From assembly GCA_020091685.1 (NCBI GenBank), contig CM034604.1, positions 8,165,682 through 8,229,681 of the forward strand: 64,000 nt of DNA, given 5' to 3'. The DNA is from Lutjanus erythropterus (lineage: Eukaryota; Chordata; Actinopteri; Lutjaniformes; Lutjanidae). The translations under genes were made by a program, and so were the position numbers. The notes under the pieces were generated by a model that ran no database searches, had not been told where the DNA came from, and saw only the letters and a list, made by a program, of their open reading frames with translations. This document shows, one piece after another, positions 60,424-64,000 of this stretch (the stretch's first letter is position 1; each line of letters begins with the position of its first letter).

Positions 60424-61439
60424 AAAGATGCAGCTGAATCATTAGAAAATGAATTAGTAATAATCTTGACCATAAATGTAAAGTTTTGAGCAAAAATGGC
60501 AGAGATTATCACAACTGTGAATAATTTCTAGTTCAGTTCTGGTCGTGGGCCTTTGCTGAATGGTGATACCCTTTTTTTTCTCCTCATGTTTCATGCCTTA
60601 CACCATCAATAACAGCTAAAATGCCCCAGAAAAAACAGTTTTAATGCTGAAAAAAAGCACGGCAGCTCCAGTCTTGGAGAAATTGCTGTTGAAAAGTTGC
60701 TTGCATAATGCATGCAACAACATTTTGCAGCCAGTCAAGAATGATGTGGGGGAACAAGAGCACACGGTTCTGTTTGTCTCTATGAACAGATCACCATCTC
60801 TGCTTTGAGCAGGACAATCAAGAACTCTGTACTTAAATCTGCCAAAGGCCAAATACCTGCTCTGACATCACTGACTGACATGTGGCCAGAGGTTGATCAC
60901 ACCTCAGAGGAGAGCAGAGCAGCAGGTCTTTGTATCTCCGAGCACGTGCCTCAGGGTGGAGAGTGACTGATTAACAGCCTGGCTCAATATTGGCTCTTTG
61001 ACATTTTTACAATTACAAAAATTGTAATTTTTAAAAACCAACTGCAGATGAAATAATTTAATTGAAAAATGCATTATGCTGTAGGCTGAGCGTTACAGAT
61101 ATCACTATATTTCTGACCAAAAACCTTGATATCAAGATCGTGACAACATCTGGGGCTGACTGCTGGAGCTCTGCTTTCACAAAATATTAACACAAACAGA
61201 TTTTTTGATAAATAATCGTTGACCCAGAAAAGACAACACTTAGTATAACAATATCCAAAATACCTGGTCACATATCACAATAATATCCGACTGTTAATTA
61301 GGCTACTTACTTGATATAAGTTATTTCAGAGGAGCTAAAATCTATAATAATATGTTCATTCATATTTGCATTTATATTTTGCTTTAATAATCTTAAAGTT
61401 AACAAATAAATGTAGCCTAAAAGTAGAGTAAAAAGCTAT

Positions 61440-61630
61440 TTTGATAACTGATGAATCGGTTTGAGTAATTTTTAAAGAAGAAAGTCTAATTTCTCTGATT
61501 TCAGCTTCTTAAATGTCTTTTTTTTTTTTCTTTACTCCTCTATGACAGTTAAGTGAATATGTGTGGGTTGTGAGTAAAACAAAACATCTGAGAATGTCAT
61601 CTTTAGCTTTAGGAAACACTAACTCATTAT
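61440..61630. mobile_element. Short MITE, family B copy 4
   Basis: TGATTTCAGCTTCTTAAATG, CTCCTCTATGACAGTTAAGT and TGTGTGGGTTGTGAGTAAAA match the family, same orientation as the others. Confidence 0.6.
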
Positions 61631-62458
61631 TATGGTTCCACTTACTGATTATATGGCTTAATTAAAGTAAAATAACTTAAAGTTAAAATAACTATACAAT
61701 AATGTTTAAGGTAAGTGTAGAGGATTGCTGCTGCAACAACTGGTGTCTGACAAACTAAATATGTAATAAACTTTTTCTGCTTCCCCTTTGAAGCACTTTT
61801 AAATCTCAGATCTTCGTGTTTGCATCAGCATGTATTGTGAATAACGCTTAACCTCTTGATGCATGAAGACGGAGCCAAGACTTTGCTATCTGTGATGGCA
61901 TCGAGAGATAAAGCCTAAACTGGAGGCTCATGACGTGGGACGCCTTTCAGACGCTGCAGACCTTAACTGATTACTGTAGTGTTTTAATAATGCACCCATA
62001 TGCCGTGAAATATGATGCCTTTGTACTGTCACAAAAGCCTCTTCACACTTTGATCTCATGTTTCTGATACGTAAAATGGCCTGAAAATTAAAATTAATAA
62101 AAATTTATTCTGATGTTCAGGCTGAATCATCTGGATTTCTTAAGTACACACCTTGAGTTTTACCTTAACTGTTTACATTACTCTTCTAAGAAACCTATGC
62201 ACACACTCGGGTTTTCATTTTACCCAAACCATGACCCCAGAAAAATATTTCACCACAAAATGGATGGCATTTGAGCGCCAAGTGATACATCACACTTGCC
62301 CCTGTTTTTCCCATCCGACACCAAGCGAAAGACACGCGGCGTATGTGACCAATGCGCTCTGTGACACCTCAACATGAATGAGTGGTGAAACATGAGCATG
62401 ACAGCCCCGTTGGGTCAGGGGTGGCTGGGAGGACGGGGCTGAGAAAAAAAAAAAAAAA

Positions 62459-62481
62459 GGGGGGTTGGGGGGGTGGGGGGG
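62459..62481 (+). other. G-quadruplex-prone tract
   Basis: G6-TT-G7-T-G7 after a 15-base A run. Four G-triplets with short loops can be drawn in several ways. Confidence 0.6.
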
Positions 62482-62644
62482 AATAACTCCGGAGCTTGAA
62501 GAGCTCAGAATAGCAGAGTACTGAGGGAAACCCAGATGAAGTCATTAGTCTGGCTCCCACAGCTGTCAAGAGCCTGTAATGACTTCAAGAGGCGAGATGG
62601 AAACATCAAGTTTAACGGAGATCGAGTTTGAATTAAAAAAAAAA

Positions 62645-62757
62645 AAAGGTTGAAAAAGGTATGAAAAATGTTGAAAAAAGTATGACATTTTTTGAAAAAA
62701 GTATGAAAAACAATAAAAAACTACAGAAAGTATGTAAAAAGTATGAAAAGGAAGTAT
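62645..62757. repeat. Degenerate GTATGAAAAA tandem repeat
   Basis: GTATGAAAAA and GTTGAAAAA units repeat about ten times with variation. The minus-strand frame over it is Phe/Tyr-rich noise. Confidence 0.75.
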
Positions 62758-62839
62758 AGAGAGAATGCAGTGCAACCAAGTGTGCTTTCTGCTGTTTGCA
62801 TCTGAAGGAATTTAGCTTCAGCTTTGTGTGTGCGCATGA

Positions 62840-62860
62840 GTGTGTGTGTGTGTGTGTGTG
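62840..62860. repeat. (TG)n microsatellite, short
   Basis: About ten TG units. Confidence 0.85.
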
Positions 62861-63206
62861 CCAGAGCGTTGACAGGCAGGTGAGACATCTAGGGCAGACT
62901 GTGTGGACACAAGCAGGGTCTTGTGTCTCTCTTCAAAATAAAAGCTGACAGCTGGACCGAGCCGCACCATGAACCAGTGGAACCAAGCTTAGAGCAAACT
63001 TCCGCTGTTCCGTCTATTTATGAAGGAAGTTTAGCTGGTGTTCTTGATCAAAGAGACGCAGGAATAACTGAATTAAAGTACATTAGCATTTGTAGCGAGT
63101 GTAGCCTGGTAGTAATTAAGTGCAACAGAAAGGAAGAAGGTTATGCTAGCGACAGAGTAAGGGATGAAGGAGCAGTGTATTAAGTAGTGGAATTAGGATT
63201 TACCTC

Positions 63207-63241
63207 ATCCTCTGATTTGTCTAAATTACAAATCAGAGGAT
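63207..63241. other. Perfect 14-bp hairpin
   Basis: ATCCTCTGATTTGT, a 7-base loop CTAAATT, then the exact complement ACAAATCAGAGGAT. The arms are perfect; no terminator T-run or other RNA gene signal is present. Confidence 0.7.
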
Positions 63242-63410
63242 AGTATTAGTATTACATCTGGATTGCTGCACTTTGATTACACAGAAATTAACTTTCTGAA
63301 AAACCTTTAGGAAGTGGGGAGGGTCAAGGATACAGCATTTCAAATCCACTTTAGCAACAAGGAATGATGTCAAAATGTAAGCACACCGTGAGTCTTCAGT
63401 GGAGTAAAAG

Positions 63411-63734
63411 TAGGGCTGGAAACCAAACACTGATACTTTTATGGCACCAACCAAATTTAACATTGAAAAATCCCATATCCAGATATCAAATTGTTATACC
63501 TTAGTAGCAGTGGCTTGTTTTTTATGTTGTGAAACTGTTTTGAGTGTATGAAACAGAGCTAAAAATGAATCTATCTATCGATTTGTACTCTAATGTGTAA
63601 AGTCAATTTTATTTTGGTAAAATGGATTTTAAAAGAAAAGGGTAAAAAAAGGGGGCATTCAGGATTCAGTATCCAGTATCAAGGTGTCACTACTGGTGCA
63701 GGTATCAAAAACTTTTGAAGAACATCCAGCCCTA
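63411..63734. mobile_element. Small hAT-like element
   Basis: Inverted ends TAGGGCTGGA (left) and TCCAGCCCTA (right). Flanks AGTAAAAG and AGTGCAAG agree at six of eight positions. Internal GATAC and GGTATCAAAA motifs are inverted. Confidence 0.65.
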
Positions 63735-63779
63735 AGTGCAAGTAAAGTTCTTCTGATTTGCCCTGAACCATTTGCATAA

Positions 63780-64000
63780 TCAATTAATTATTTGAGTCAT
63801 TTTTCGAGCAAAAATGTGAAACACTTGCTGGATACAGCTTCTTAAAACGTGATGATTTGCTGCTTTTCTTTGTCATTTATGGCAGTAAATTAAGAATCTT
63901 TGGGTTTTGGACTGTTGGCTGGAAAAAAAACAAGCAGTTTGAAGTTGTCACTTTGTCTAGGAAATTGCAATCAGTATTTTTCACAATTTCATGACATTTT
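63780..64000. mobile_element. Short MITE, family B copy 5 (cut by window end)
   Basis: ATACAGCTTCTTAAAACGTG, GGCAGTAAATTAAGAATCTT and ATTTCATGACATTTT match the family. Confidence 0.55.

Overview
The window is vertebrate nuclear DNA, almost certainly from a ray-finned fish and probably a percomorph. The evidence is large AT-rich introns with GT-AG borders, long (CA/TG)n arrays, and many short non-autonomous DNA transposons and tRNA-like SINE pieces of types common in teleosts. The species assignment is inference; no database was consulted.

Two protein-coding genes are present. tlr5 (plus strand, coding 4537-10240) encodes a membrane Toll-like receptor 5 of 898 residues in four coding exons. 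disp1 (minus strand, coding 55813-22498) encodes Dispatched homolog 1, a 1584-residue RND-family, sterol-sensing-domain protein in nine coding exons. All coding junctions keep frame (2697 and 4755 nt, both divisible by three). The genes converge tail to tail with 12.3 kb between stop codons. TLR5 and DISP1 are also convergent neighbours on human 1q41, so this is an old conserved linkage.

Layout: 1-2880 is intergenic, with degenerate trinucleotide repeats and a foldback MITE. 2880-4536 is the probable tlr5 promoter, a non-coding first exon and 5' intron (one MITE, one SINE). 4537-11060 is tlr5 with its 3' UTR. 11061-22009 is intergenic: a piggyBac-like element with TTAA-type ends, a second foldback MITE, a 1.25-kb hAT-like element with a perfect 8-bp target duplication and an internal minisatellite, and a degenerate minisatellite near the disp1 3' end. 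22010-32698 holds the clustered disp1 exons 2-9. 32699-55148 is the 22.4-kb first coding intron of disp1, with unique blocks that could be enhancers, a duplicated 0.5-kb segment, hAT-like insertions and long dinucleotide arrays. 55149-55854 is the first coding exon. 55855-64000 is upstream sequence or a 5' intron, with more hAT-like elements (one nested in another), a strong palindrome and a G-rich tract.

The gene products do not act together: TLR5 senses bacterial flagellin, DISP1 releases lipid-modified Hedgehog. I found no CRISPR array, operon, RNA gene or previously undescribed system. The most notable items are the tlr5 gene split into four coding exons (mammalian TLR5 is coded in one), the well-bounded transposon copies with their target duplications, and a possible captured exon inside the piggyBac-like element.
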